This document shows positions 51,917 through 61,665 of a stretch of DNA of 64,000 nucleotides, one piece after another; the first letter of the stretch is position 1, and each line of letters opens with the position of its first letter. Origin of the DNA: Palsa-744 sp963734815 (GTDB lineage: Bacteria; Actinomycetota; Thermoleophilia; Solirubrobacterales; Solirubrobacteraceae). The position numbers and the translations under genes are program-made. Under the pieces are notes generated by a model, which was not told where the DNA came from, made no database searches, and was given only the letters and a program-made list of their open reading frames with translations. The DNA lies in contig CAVTIH010000002.1 in the NCBI GenBank assembly GCA_963734815.1, forward strand, positions 1,302,001-1,366,000, in the 5' to 3' direction.

Positions 51917-52642
51917 TTAGCTCGAGAACAGGCGCGGGTCGTTGGTGATGATGCCGTCGACACCGATCGTCGTCATCCGGCCCATCAGCGCGGCGTCGTC
52001 CACCGTCCACACGTACAGTTCCCCCCCGGCAGCCGCCACCGCCTCCACCAGCGCCCTGGTGACCACCCGCCAATGCGCCATGATCGCGTCGAAGCGGCCC
52101 GCCCGCAGCGCTGCCCTAGCACGCCCGGGCAGCCAAGCCCGATAGCCGGCAAGCATCGCCAGCGCCGGGATCGCCATCAACCTGTCCTCCGTGTAGTCGC
52201 GGCGCGCACGCGGCACCGACCATCCCACCCGCAGCGATGGCTCGAGCGCGCGCATCGCGTCAAGCTCTTCTGGGTAGGTGCTGCTCACCAGTGAGCGCTC
52301 GAGGAGACCTGTGTCACGCAACTCCCTCACCACACGCTCTCCATAGCCCGGCAACTTCACGTCCACGTCGAGCTCAATGCCCGCATACACGTCGCCGGCG
52401 AGGTGCTCGAGACCCTCGCGCAGCGTAAGCGGCGCCGGGGGACCGCGGAGTGCCTCGTAGTCATGGGCCAGCAGCAGCCGCCCACTGCCGTCCGGGTGCT
52501 CGCTGAGCACATCGAACTCGATCATGTCCACGCCCGCGCGCATCGCCGCCTCGAAGCTGGCGAACGTGTTGCCCGGGGCCAGGTGCGCAGCGCCCTTGTG
52601 CCCGACTCTACGCGGTGGGGTACTCGAGCCGGGTACGCTCAT
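51917..52642 (-). CDS. Glycerophosphodiester phosphodiesterase family protein
   Basis: 241 residues, TIM-barrel GDPD. The catalytic His is in VGHKGAAHLAPGNT, metal ligands in MIEFDV (ExD), the second His in LLAHDYEAL and the acid/Lys in IELDVDVK; YVWTVDDAALMGRM and GVDGIITNDP close the barrel. It releases sn-glycerol 3-phosphate from lipid head groups. The usual HRG and PENT are HKG and PGNT here, so activity may be altered. ATG 52642 gives the normal start; an ATG at 52723 would add a non-conserved leader. Confidence 0.85.
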   Translation of the reverse strand: MSVPGSSTPPRRVGHKGAAHLAPGNTFASFEAAMRAGVDMIEFDVLSEHPDGSGRLLLAHDYEALRGPPAPLTLREGLEHLAGDVYAGIELDVDVKLPGYGERVVRELRDTGLLERSLVSSTYPEELDAMRALEPSLRVGWSVPRARRDYTEDRLMAIPALAMLAGYRAWLPGRARAALRAGRFDAIMAHWRVVTRALVEAVAAAGGELYVWTVDDAALMGRMTTIGVDGIITNDPRLFSS

Positions 52643-52732
52643 CGCCGCCCAGGATAGGGGCTGTGGGTCGAGAAGGCGGTCAGCCGCGGGATCGCGAATG
52701 GCCCGCGCGGAGCTGTGGGTCAAGAGTCGTTC

Positions 52733-54049
52733 TCAGCCGCGCTCGTCGCGTGCCAGGCTTCTGCGGGTGACGTCGATCGTCTGGCCCGCGGCCTTCGGGC
52801 CGATGTAGGGTGCCAGCACCAGGAACGCGAGATGGTCGGTCAGCGAGGGCAGATACCTCACGCGCTTGCGCACGGCATAGTTGCCGATGATCGCCCACAT
52901 CGCGCCAGTCACGGCCTCATGTGCGAGCAGCGGCGCACGGCGGGGCTCGGGTGAGCCCTCCCGCAACATGCCGGCGAGCTTGCCCAGCGAGGTGCCGATA
53001 CTGTCGGTCACCGCGGGACCAACCTCGAAGAGGTCCTCGAAAGCCATTCGCGTGAGTCCGGGATGCACGACGAAGTGCTCGATGCCAGCCTTCACGCCCA
53101 GGTACGTCGCCTCCGGCCAGCTGCTCGCTCGGGCGGCAGCCGCGACAACCACTTCAATCGTTTCGTCGACGAACTCATCCAGCGCCGCCAGGAGGCACTC
53201 CCGCTTGCTGGGAAAATATTTGTGGAAAGATTCCGTCGACATACCCGCGAACTGTGCGATTTGGGGATCTGTCAACTCCTGGTAGCCCTCGTCGAGCGTG
53301 AGGTGCACCACCGCGCCAAGCACGCGAGCGCGTTTCTCCTCGCTTTCCAGGAAGCGCGCCGGCTCGGCCGGCCGATGCGGCGGCGGCGTGCGCGACACCC
53401 CGATCCGCGCCGCCGGCGAACGGTAGGCGCTGATCCAGTCCAGCAGTTCGTCGGTCAGCATCGGCAGCTCCGCCGCGCGGTTGGTGCGCAGCCGGTCGAA
53501 CATCATGTAGCGCCCACCCCCGACGATCGCCTTCGGCCCCAGCGGCGGGAGCTGCACGCCGTCGGGCGCCGCTCTAAAACCATCGGCCAGCACCCGCTCG
53601 AAGGCGACCGCCGAGCGCATCATCCGTTCGCGGCTCTTCACCCCGAGGCCAAGCCCCTCGATCAACACCAGGCGCGAAGACTTGACGTTCCTGCACGCGT
53701 CATCCACAAACGCCTGGCAAGCTCGGTGCATGCGGTTGGCCCACCCGCACTCCATCATCCATCCGTCCATCATCCGTCGCTTGGCGCGCGCCACCGCGAT
53801 GTCGTAGGTGCCCAGGAAGCAGTCCTCCTTGTTGGCGAACTGCTCGTAGAAGGCTCGCCTCGAGACGCCCGCGAGCGCGATCACGTGCGCGACCGTGGTG
53901 GCCTTGTAGCCCTGGCGGTCAACCGCCTCGATCATCGCCCCAAACAAGCGTGCCCGCTGATGCCGGGCGACCGCGTCGCGCCCCATTCCGTGGGGGCCGT
54001 GCGGCAGCCGCCGGTACATCGCGTTCAGCTCCCTCTCGGTTCCACTCAT
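52733..54049 (-). CDS. Double TetR-family regulator
   Basis: 438 residues, twice the usual TetR length, because two complete TetR units are fused. First HTH: TTVAHVIALAGVSRRAFYEQFANKEDCFL (about residues 50-78). Second: LTDPQIAQFAGMSTESFHKYFPSKRECLL, about 215 residues later. Each is followed by its own helical ligand-binding domain. One chain could therefore act as a pseudo-dimer on an asymmetric operator. ATG 54049 used (alternative 54082). Upstream, 54050-54271 holds no other gene. Confidence 0.85.
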   Translation of the reverse strand: MSGTERELNAMYRRLPHGPHGMGRDAVARHQRARLFGAMIEAVDRQGYKATTVAHVIALAGVSRRAFYEQFANKEDCFLGTYDIAVARAKRRMMDGWMMECGWANRMHRACQAFVDDACRNVKSSRLVLIEGLGLGVKSRERMMRSAVAFERVLADGFRAAPDGVQLPPLGPKAIVGGGRYMMFDRLRTNRAAELPMLTDELLDWISAYRSPAARIGVSRTPPPHRPAEPARFLESEEKRARVLGAVVHLTLDEGYQELTDPQIAQFAGMSTESFHKYFPSKRECLLAALDEFVDETIEVVVAAAARASSWPEATYLGVKAGIEHFVVHPGLTRMAFEDLFEVGPAVTDSIGTSLGKLAGMLREGSPEPRRAPLLAHEAVTGAMWAIIGNYAVRKRVRYLPSLTDHLAFLVLAPYIGPKAAGQTIDVTRRSLARDERG

Positions 54050-54271
54050 CCCCACACTTCCGACCATACAGGATTGCCCCAAGATTGCAAGTTAAAAATT
54101 GCGGGATCCATCCGACGTTTCTCATCCACCCGAAAGCCCCGCTGATTGGCCAGATTGCCAACCTGTCCGAATAGATGCTTCCCCCGGTTTATAGCGCGAT
54201 GAGTTGCGCGATGTACTGTGAAGACCACGCCAACCCGGAACGGTCCTAGCAGTCGGTGGCTTTGAGCGGGT

Positions 54272-57200
54272 CTAGCGCGCTCGAAGTTCGACGCGGCGCG
54301 GCCCAACGCGGAAGCCGGACCGCTCGAGCGCCGCCTCCCAGGGCGAGCCGAGCACGGGCTCGCCATCCACCCGCTCGAGCGCGATCCGAGCCGGCAGCCG
54401 ACCCGCCCGGGCGTGCTCGGCAAGCGCCGCCAGCGCCCGCTCGACGCGTGCGTTTGCAGAGAGCGGCTCGCCTGAATCGGGCTCGGCCAGGACCCTCAGC
54501 GTCCTGCCTCCGCGCTCCAGGTAGAGCACCGGCTGCGCGTCCACCAGCACCACGCTCGCACCCGGCGCCCTCGCCGGCGTTTGTCTCTGACCGGGCCACG
54601 GCAACGCCGCCCCGTATGGCTGCGCGGGATCGGTCGCCGCGAGCACCAGCGGCTCCGCGTCCTCTCGCTGCGCACGCAGACGCTCAACAGCACCCGCGAG
54701 CGCAAACTGAGCGCCGCCCAAGCCCTCCACGAAGTAGCCACGGCGCGCGACGCCCAAGGTCTCCAGCCTGCACAGCTCGGGGTAGAGCGCCGCGAAGCCT
54801 CCCGGCACCCCCTCCCCGCGCACCAACTCACGCGTGAGGATCCCGTAGCGCTCGAGCAGCAGTTCCGCCAGTGCGCGCAGGTGGTGAATCGAATCCACCT
54901 CACCGAACAGTGGCGCCGTCAGCGACCAGCGCCCGGGCGGATGGCCCGACCGTGGGCCGCCGCGGGCAGCGCTCGCGCGCCCCGCGAATCGACCCCGGCG
55001 ACGGGGCATGGCCGATTGAGCGCCTGCCCAACCCGCTCGCTCCTCGCCGCCCGGCAGCGGGAGCAGGCGGGCCGGCGCGGCGCCGGCTGTCTTCGCCGTC
55101 GGATGTGGCGCGCGCAGCGGGGCAAACGCATCGTTGGTCACCTCCCCCGCCCATACCAGGTCCCACAGAGCCTCGCCAAGCTCCAGCGCTGCCAGTTCCA
55201 GATCGGCGAGTAGGTCCGTAAAGAAACATGGCCCTTCCAGTAGACGCGCGCGCACGCGCGCGTGTGCATCGCTATCGGGCGGTCGCGATCCTTCCCGGCG
55301 CAGTGGCAAGGTGGGCGGGCGTCCCAACAATCCCACATCCTCGCGGAAGTACAGCGCCACGCGGCCGTCTGAGCGACCGAGCGCACCCGCGCCCACCCAC
55401 ACCAGCTCACCGCCGGCGCACAGCTCGTCCATCCACGTCGGCGAGTACGCCCCCACCCGACGCGGCAGCACCTCCAGCTCCCACGTGCGTGGCGTCAGCG
55501 CGAGACCCTGCAGCGCCACCAGCGCTTCACGCAGGCGCTCGACGCCCGCGCCTGTCGCCGCGTGGCGGTCGATCCCCTGCCACGCTGGCAAAAACGCCGC
55601 AAACGCACGTTGCTGCGTCGGCTCGATCTCGCGGCGCAACGCCGCCAGGGAGGCCCGTCGCAGACGCCGCAGCACCTCAACGTCACACCACTCCCGCCAG
55701 GCGTCCCCCGACGAGGACACCGGGGAGGGAAGCGAGCCGACGGGCGTAGCCAAAGACGCGACGTGACGTAGCGAGGCCGGATCGGGATGCAATTCACCAC
55801 GTACCAGCGCACCCGACCGCTCCAGCTCACGCAGCCCAGACTCGACCACTGCGCCACCGAGGCCGTAGCGTGCCCGCGCCTGCTCGCTCGTGAACGGTCC
55901 CCGGGTCGCCGCATAGCGGCGCAGCAGCCGCCCCAGCGCATTTGGCACGTCCGTTACGAAGGCCTCCGGCAGACCTCCCGGTGGGACCGCGCCCAGCGCG
56001 TCGCGGTACAGGCCAGCGTCGGCCGCGTCGAGGAAGCGCTCCTCGCCACCGATCCTCATCCGCACCGCCCGGCGCTCGCGCTCGAGCGCCGCCAGCAGCG
56101 CGCGCGCGTCAACGCCCTCCAGCACGCGCTCCTCCACCTCCGCGGCACTGAGATCGCCGAGCAGGCGCAGTGTGTCGTGCAGCTCGTCGCGGTTGGCCGC
56201 CCGCAGCAGCTCGCCGCGGCGCTGCAGCTGTGTCTCCAGCTGCTCCAATGCCTCGCTGTCGAGCAGCTCGCGCAACTCCTCCTGCCCCAACAGCTCGCGC
56301 AGCAGGTCCCTGTCCAGCGACAGTGCCGCCGCGCGGCGCTCCGCGTTGGGGGCGTCCCCCTCGTACATGTATGTAGCCACGTAGTCGAACAGCAGCGAGG
56401 AGGCAAACGGGGAGGCGGTGGCCGTCTCGACCTCCACCACACTCAGCTCGCGACGGTGCAGCCTGCCCAACAGCTCCGTGAGACCGGGCAGGTCGAGCAC
56501 GTCGCGCAGGCACTCCCGGTAGGCCTCCAGCACGATCGGGAAGTCCTCATAGCGGCGCGCCACCTCCAGCAGTGTCTGCGCCTTCAGCCGCTGCTGCCAC
56601 AGCGGCGTGCGCCTACCGGGGTAGGCTCGCGGGATCAGCAGCGCCCTGCCGGCTGCCTCGCGAAAGCGGGCGCCGAACAACGCCGAGCCGCCGAGCTCTC
56701 CGACGACCAGGTCCTCGAGCTCGTCCGGCTCGATCAGCGCCAGCTCGACCGCCTGCGACCCGTTGAGCTCGTCGCTCTCCGGCAGGTGCACAACGATCCC
56801 GTCATCCGACCAAATTGCATCCGCCTCCACGCCCAGCCGCTCGCGGATCCGCGCCGAGAGCGCCAAACCCCACGCCGCGTGGACGCGTCCGCCAAACGGG
56901 GAGAGCACGCATAGCCGCCAATCGCCGATCTCGTCGCGGAAGCGCTCCACCACAATCGTGCGGTCGCTGGGCAGCACACGCGTGGCGTCCTGCTGCTCGC
57001 GCAGATACTCCACCAGGTTGCGCGCCGCGCGGGGGTCGAGGTCGTACTCGCGCTCCAGTACCTCCGGGCGCTGCCCGACAGCCCAGCGCGCGAACGCCCC
57101 GATCGCCTCCCCCAGCTCTTTGGGGCGACCCACGCCCTCACCCTTCCAAAACGGCACCGTCCCCGGCGCTCCCGGCGCAGGCGTGACGATCACGCGATCG

Positions 57201-58945
57201 CGGCCGATCTCCTCGATCCGCCACGCCGAGGCCCCCAGCAGGAAGACCTGCCCCGGCCGTGCCTCGTAAACCATCTCCTCGTCGAGCTCTCCCACCCGCC
57301 GTCCGTCCGGCAGTGTCACCAGGTACAGCCCGCGGTCGGGGATCGTGCCCGCGTTGGCCACCGCCAGCGCGCGCGCGCCTTTGCGCGGGCGGATCGTGCC
57401 CGCGAGGCGGTCCCACACGATCCGCGGGCGCAGCTCCCCAAACTCGGCGGAGGGGTAGCGCCCGTCGAGCATGTCCAACACGCCCTCCAGCTGTCGGCGC
57501 GGCAGCTCGCTGTATGAGTGGGTGCGCCGCACCCGCTCGTACAGCTCATCCACCGCCAGCTCCTGCTCGGACGCCGCCATCGCGACGATCTGCTGCGCCA
57601 GCACGTCCAGTGGGTTGCGCGGCACCACGGTCGGCTCGATCGCCCCTTCGCGCATCCGCCTGACCAGCACCGCGCACTCCAGCAGGTCGGCACGGAACTT
57701 CGGGAAGATCCGCCCCCGCGAAACCTCACCGACGCCGTGCCCCGCGCGCCCGATCCGCTGCAGGCCGGCCGCCACCGACTTCGGCGACTCGACCTGCAGC
57801 ACGAGGTCGACGGCACCCATGTCGATCCCCAGCTCGAGGCTGGAGGTCGCCACGATGCAGGGGATCTCGCCGGCCTTCAGCAGCTCCTCCACCACCAGCC
57901 GCTCCTCGCGGGCAAGCGAGCCATGGTGGGCACGGGCGATCTCGGGTGGAGCCGCCGGCCGAGGGCTCCCTCGGGCGGCCGCGGGGGCTCCCTCCTCGTC
58001 GCCCGCGATCCCATCGCCGTGCGCGGCCTCGTCCTGCGCTGCCGCCAGCTCGTTCAACCGCAGCGCCAGCCGCTCCGCCGAGCGGCGGCTGTTGACGAAC
58101 ACGATCGTCGAGTTGTGCTCGCGGATCAGGCGCAGCAACTCCGGGTAGATCGCCGGCCAGATCGAGCCATGCAGCGGTTGATCGGAATCGCCATGGACCA
58201 CGCCGTGCAACTCCGTCATCGACTCCACCGGGACGTGCACCTTCACGTCCAACGACTTGGGCGCACTGACGTCGACGATCCGGCACTCTCGCTGCGGACC
58301 AACCAGGAAGCGCGCCACCTCCGCCAGCGGGGTCTGCGTCGCCGACAGTCCGATCCGCTGAGGCTCGCGGCGGCCTTCCTCCCGGACGAGCGCGTCGAGG
58401 CGCTCCAGCGTCAGCGCCAGGTGCGCGCCTCGCTTGGTCGCCGCCACCGCGTGGATCTCATCCACGATCACCCACTCGGCGCTTCGCAGGGTCTCTCGCG
58501 CACGCGAGGTCAACATCAGATACAACGACTCCGGGGTCGTGATCAGAATGTCGGGAGGGTCTTTCAACATCCGCTGGCGCTCGCGCTGGGGGGTGTCGCC
58601 GGTGCGGATCGCCACCCGCACGTCCCCCCCGATCCCTTTCAAAGGTGCCCGCAGGTTGCGCTCGATGTCGTACGAGAGCGCCTTCAGCGGGGATACGTAC
58701 ACCAGGCGAGTGCCACGCTCCGCGGAGGGCTCCACCACCAGTCGGTCGAGACCCCACAGGAATGCCGCCAACGTCTTGCCCGAGCCCGTCGGGGCGGACA
58801 CCAGCACGTGTTCGCCACTCGCGATCGCCGGCCATGCCTGCGCCTGCGCCGGGGTCGCCTGGGCGAAGGCCGCTTCGAACCACTCGCGCACCCGTGGGGT
58901 GAAGGGGAGGGGGGAAGAAGGGGGAGGGGCGGCGGAGAGAGACAC
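54272..58945 (-). CDS. lhr: Large SF2 helicase Lhr
   Basis: 1557 residues, typical for full-length Lhr. N-terminal RecA domains with Walker A (SAPTGSGKTLAA, Lys57), DEIH (VIVDEIHAVA) and motif VI (QRIGRAGH), then the Lhr winged-helix/beta-barrel and DUF1998-like core, and a long C-terminal region with LPRRVGAYSPTWMDELCAGGELVWVG. It is a 3'-5' ssDNA translocase and helicase in DNA repair. I chose GTG 58945 (MSLSAAPPPSS) because the frame further upstream (to ATG 59140) runs through a dispersed repeat and lacks family residues. Confidence 0.92.
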   Translation of the reverse strand: MSLSAAPPPSSPLPFTPRVREWFEAAFAQATPAQAQAWPAIASGEHVLVSAPTGSGKTLAAFLWGLDRLVVEPSAERGTRLVYVSPLKALSYDIERNLRAPLKGIGGDVRVAIRTGDTPQRERQRMLKDPPDILITTPESLYLMLTSRARETLRSAEWVIVDEIHAVAATKRGAHLALTLERLDALVREEGRREPQRIGLSATQTPLAEVARFLVGPQRECRIVDVSAPKSLDVKVHVPVESMTELHGVVHGDSDQPLHGSIWPAIYPELLRLIREHNSTIVFVNSRRSAERLALRLNELAAAQDEAAHGDGIAGDEEGAPAAARGSPRPAAPPEIARAHHGSLAREERLVVEELLKAGEIPCIVATSSLELGIDMGAVDLVLQVESPKSVAAGLQRIGRAGHGVGEVSRGRIFPKFRADLLECAVLVRRMREGAIEPTVVPRNPLDVLAQQIVAMAASEQELAVDELYERVRRTHSYSELPRRQLEGVLDMLDGRYPSAEFGELRPRIVWDRLAGTIRPRKGARALAVANAGTIPDRGLYLVTLPDGRRVGELDEEMVYEARPGQVFLLGASAWRIEEIGRDRVIVTPAPGAPGTVPFWKGEGVGRPKELGEAIGAFARWAVGQRPEVLEREYDLDPRAARNLVEYLREQQDATRVLPSDRTIVVERFRDEIGDWRLCVLSPFGGRVHAAWGLALSARIRERLGVEADAIWSDDGIVVHLPESDELNGSQAVELALIEPDELEDLVVGELGGSALFGARFREAAGRALLIPRAYPGRRTPLWQQRLKAQTLLEVARRYEDFPIVLEAYRECLRDVLDLPGLTELLGRLHRRELSVVEVETATASPFASSLLFDYVATYMYEGDAPNAERRAAALSLDRDLLRELLGQEELRELLDSEALEQLETQLQRRGELLRAANRDELHDTLRLLGDLSAAEVEERVLEGVDARALLAALERERRAVRMRIGGEERFLDAADAGLYRDALGAVPPGGLPEAFVTDVPNALGRLLRRYAATRGPFTSEQARARYGLGGAVVESGLRELERSGALVRGELHPDPASLRHVASLATPVGSLPSPVSSSGDAWREWCDVEVLRRLRRASLAALRREIEPTQQRAFAAFLPAWQGIDRHAATGAGVERLREALVALQGLALTPRTWELEVLPRRVGAYSPTWMDELCAGGELVWVGAGALGRSDGRVALYFREDVGLLGRPPTLPLRREGSRPPDSDAHARVRARLLEGPCFFTDLLADLELAALELGEALWDLVWAGEVTNDAFAPLRAPHPTAKTAGAAPARLLPLPGGEERAGWAGAQSAMPRRRGRFAGRASAARGGPRSGHPPGRWSLTAPLFGEVDSIHHLRALAELLLERYGILTRELVRGEGVPGGFAALYPELCRLETLGVARRGYFVEGLGGAQFALAGAVERLRAQREDAEPLVLAATDPAQPYGAALPWPGQRQTPARAPGASVVLVDAQPVLYLERGGRTLRVLAEPDSGEPLSANARVERALAALAEHARAGRLPARIALERVDGEPVLGSPWEAALERSGFRVGPRRVELRAR

Positions 58946-59056
58946 TCTGCAATGCGAGGCTAGCGTGCGTGCCGCATCCTCGTTTGGATTGAATGAGGAG
59001 GGGCCCGACCGAAGCCGGGAGACACTCGCCTGCGGCGAGCATCCCCGTTTCGGCCA

Positions 59057-59087
59057 GCCGGCCTGAAGGGCCGGCTGCGCCACCCTC
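59057..59087. repeat. Dispersed copy of the minisatellite core
   Basis: 31 bp identical to 50129-50159, including the GCCGGCC-TGAAG-GGCCGGC hairpin. It is preceded by a second small palindrome (CTCGCC-TGC-GGCGAG, about 59028-59042) and lies in the gap between the divergent lhr and kamD. A REP-like element is the likely nature. Confidence 0.85.
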
Positions 59088-59114
59088 CAAGCCCGAATCG
59101 TGGGGTTTTTCCAG

Positions 59115-59120
59115 TAACCT
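59115..59120 (+). promoter_or_regulatory. -10 box of the kamD operon
   Basis: TAACCT ends 6 nt before the kamD ATG, so the operon mRNA is probably leaderless. No clear -35 upstream, where the dispersed repeat lies. Confidence 0.4.
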
Positions 59121-59126
59121 CGAATC

Positions 59127-60755
59127 ATGGCCACCTCCAAGCTGGACCTCGATCAGGGGCTCGTCGAGTCCTGCCGCCAGGCCGCCGCGCGGATCGCCGC
59201 CGACGTCGCCGAGCAGATCGCCGGCATGACCACGCTGTCGGTCGAGCGCACCGTCGCGCGCCTGTTCGGCGTCGATGGGGCCAACGACCTCGGCGCCCCC
59301 CTGCCGAACGTGCTGGTGGACCACGTGCGCGCCCGCGGCGGGCTCGGCAAGGGCATCGCCCACTGGATCGCCAATGCGATGCTCCACGCCGAGGGACTGG
59401 GAAACCCGCCCGCCCACCCGCCCGCCCAGAGCCGGCCCGCCCAGGAGGGCGCCCAGCAAATCGCCGAGGCCGTCGAGGAGAACGCCCTCGACCTCTGCGC
59501 GCTGCCGCTCGCGCCCGAGGCGGCGATCCGCGATCGCGCACGCACGGAGCTAGCACGGGGTCTCGGGGAGATCGGTGCGCGCATGGAGGAGCGCCGCGCC
59601 CTGCGCGAGCGTCTCGGCGAGAGGGTGGGCGGGCCCCGATCTCCGTTGCGCTACGTGCTCACCGCCACCGGCAACGTGTATGAGGATGTCGTCCACAGCC
59701 TCGCCGTCGCCGAAGCCGGCGGGGACATCGTCGCTGTGATCCGCTCCACCGCGCAGAGCCTGCTCGACTACGTTCCCTACGGCCCTACCACAGAGGGGTA
59801 CGGTGGCACCTTCGCCACGCAGGCCAACTTCGCGATCATGCGTGCCGCGTTGGACGAGTGGTCCGAGCAGCATGGGCGCTACGTGCGCCTCTCCAGCTTC
59901 TGCTCCGGCCTGTGCATGCCCGAGATCGCCGCGATGGGCGCGATCGAGGGCCTCGACAACATGGTGAACGATGCCCTCTACGGGATCCTCTACCGCGATA
60001 TCAACCCGATCCGCGGGCTGCTCGACCAGCGCGTCTCGCGCACCGTCAACGGCTACTTCGGGGTCGTCATCAACACCGGCGAGGACAACTACCTGCGCAC
60101 CGCCGACGCTTTGGAGGCCGCGCCCTCGGTGACGGCCTCGCAGTTCATCAACCATCAGCTCGCCCGCGCTTCGGGCGTGCCCGACGAGCAGATCGCGCTC
60201 GGCAACGCCTTCGAGATCGACACTCCCGTGACCAACGGGCTCCTGTATGAGTGGGCCCAGGCGCAGCTCACCCGCGAGCTGTTCCCCGACTGCCCCGTCA
60301 AGTACATGCCCCCGACCCGGCACATGGACGGCAACCTGTTCCGCACCCACGCCGCCGACACGCTCTTCAACCTCGTCACCGTCGCCACCGACCAGGGCAT
60401 CCAGACGATCGGCGTCCCCACCGAGGGGATCTTCACCCCCCACATCCACGACCGCGTGCTGGGCCTGCAGAACGTCAACTACGTCTTCAACGCCGCCCGC
60501 GACCTCGGCGAGGAGATCGAGTTCAAGCGCGGCGGCATCATCCAAACACGCGCGCGGCAGGTGCTGCGCGACGCGCATCTGATGCTCGAGCGGATCGCCG
60601 AGATCGGTCTGTTCAAGGCGATCGAGGGCGGTGTGTTCGGCGACGTCAGCCGTCACCTCGAAGAGGGCCGGGGGATGGAGGGCATCGTCGCGACCGAGGA
60701 TGGGTACTTCAATCCCGTCACCGAGCTGATGCGAGGGGCGCTCAGCGTTGCCTAG
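59127..60755 (+). CDS. kamD: Lysine 5,6-aminomutase alpha subunit
   Basis: 542 residues, close to the family's ~520. LDYVPYGPTTEGYGGTFATQANFAIMRAAL, SSFCSGLCMPEIAAMGAIEGLDNMVNDALYGILYRDINP and PVKYMPPTRHMDGNLFRTHAADTLFNLVTVATDQGIQTIG are family blocks of the TIM barrel that holds adenosylcobalamin and PLP with the beta subunit. It moves the terminal amino group of D-lysine or L-beta-lysine from C6 to C5. An insertion (GNPPAHPPAQSRPAQEG, about 92-108) is species-specific. First gene of a four-gene operon with kamE, a KamB-like gene and lysS; the stop overlaps the kamE start by 8 bp. Confidence 0.93.
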   Translation: MATSKLDLDQGLVESCRQAAARIAADVAEQIAGMTTLSVERTVARLFGVDGANDLGAPLPNVLVDHVRARGGLGKGIAHWIANAMLHAEGLGNPPAHPPAQSRPAQEGAQQIAEAVEENALDLCALPLAPEAAIRDRARTELARGLGEIGARMEERRALRERLGERVGGPRSPLRYVLTATGNVYEDVVHSLAVAEAGGDIVAVIRSTAQSLLDYVPYGPTTEGYGGTFATQANFAIMRAALDEWSEQHGRYVRLSSFCSGLCMPEIAAMGAIEGLDNMVNDALYGILYRDINPIRGLLDQRVSRTVNGYFGVVINTGEDNYLRTADALEAAPSVTASQFINHQLARASGVPDEQIALGNAFEIDTPVTNGLLYEWAQAQLTRELFPDCPVKYMPPTRHMDGNLFRTHAADTLFNLVTVATDQGIQTIGVPTEGIFTPHIHDRVLGLQNVNYVFNAARDLGEEIEFKRGGIIQTRARQVLRDAHLMLERIAEIGLFKAIEGGVFGDVSRHLEEGRGMEGIVATEDGYFNPVTELMRGALSVA

Positions 60756-61659
60756 TGGAGCGACATCTGAGCCTGACGGCGAGGCCAACCCCGCGCGCTT
60801 GGCGCGGGCGGATCCGCGCGGCGATCAGGAGCACGTCAAGCCCTACGCCGACCACCACGGCGATGGGATCGTGCAGCTCAGCTTCACGCTGCCGGTCCCC
60901 GATGGCCTCGCCGCGCGCAAGGCCGCGATGGAGCTGGCCGGCAAGATGGGCTTCCAGCACCCCGAGGTCGTCCACCACGAGCGCCTCACCGACAGCCACA
61001 CCTACTTCGTGATGTACGGGCACACCGTGCACACCGTTGATTACGCCACCCTCGCCGAAGAGGGGATCGACATCGTCCAGTACATGACCGAGGAGGAGGT
61101 CGAAGCGTACGCCCAAGAGCACGTCCGCCGGCCGATCGTCGTCGTGGGCGCCTCCACCGGCACCGACACCCACAGCGTCGGAATCGACGCGATGCTCAAC
61201 CTCAAGGGTTTCCACGGCCACAAGGGCCTGGAGGGCTACCGCGCCTTCGAGGCCCACAACCTCGGCAGCCAGGTGCCCAACGGGGCGCTCGTCGCCAAGG
61301 CGATCGAGCTCGAGGCAGATGCGATCCTCGTCTCCCAAACCGTCACCCAGCAGAACCTGCACATCCACAACCTGACCGAGCTCGTCGAGATCATCGAGGC
61401 CGAGGGCCGCCGCCGGGAGACGATCCTCGCCTGCGGGGGACCCCGTGTCTCAAACGAGCTCGCCAAGGAGCTCGGCTACGACGCCGGCTTCTCCAAAGGC
61501 ACCTACCCCCACCATCTCGCCACCTTCCTCGTGCGCGAGCTGGCCGCGCGTCTCGGCCAGGGCGAACCCGAGGAGGACGCGCACGATCTGCCGCCCGCCG
61601 GGCGCGCGGCCTTCGCGGACCACACATCCCGCGAGGGAACTCTTGGCAGGTTAGGCTGA
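60748..61659 (+). CDS. kamE: Lysine 5,6-aminomutase beta subunit (B12- and PLP-binding)
   Basis: 303 residues. The base-off cobalamin motif DxHxxG is D140-T-H142-S-V-G145, and Lys153, exactly 11 residues after the His, fits the PLP-binding lysine (His133/Lys144 in the clostridial enzyme). An N-terminal dimerisation part (HVKPYADHHGDGIVQLSFTLPVP) precedes; LVSQTVTQQNLHIHNLTELVE and ILACGGPRVSNELAKELGYDAGF complete the Rossmann domain. TTG start at 60748 overlapping kamD. The ~25 N-terminal and ~40 C-terminal residues beyond the fold are extra. Confidence 0.93.
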   Translation: MPSGATSEPDGEANPARLARADPRGDQEHVKPYADHHGDGIVQLSFTLPVPDGLAARKAAMELAGKMGFQHPEVVHHERLTDSHTYFVMYGHTVHTVDYATLAEEGIDIVQYMTEEEVEAYAQEHVRRPIVVVGASTGTDTHSVGIDAMLNLKGFHGHKGLEGYRAFEAHNLGSQVPNGALVAKAIELEADAILVSQTVTQQNLHIHNLTELVEIIEAEGRRRETILACGGPRVSNELAKELGYDAGFSKGTYPHHLATFLVRELAARLGQGEPEEDAHDLPPAGRAAFADHTSREGTLGRLG

Positions 61660-61665
61660 GAACCG

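Noticed and set aside
58946..59140. Lhr start at ATG 59140
   Set aside because: The extra 65 residues are translated from the dispersed repeat and do not look like Lhr.
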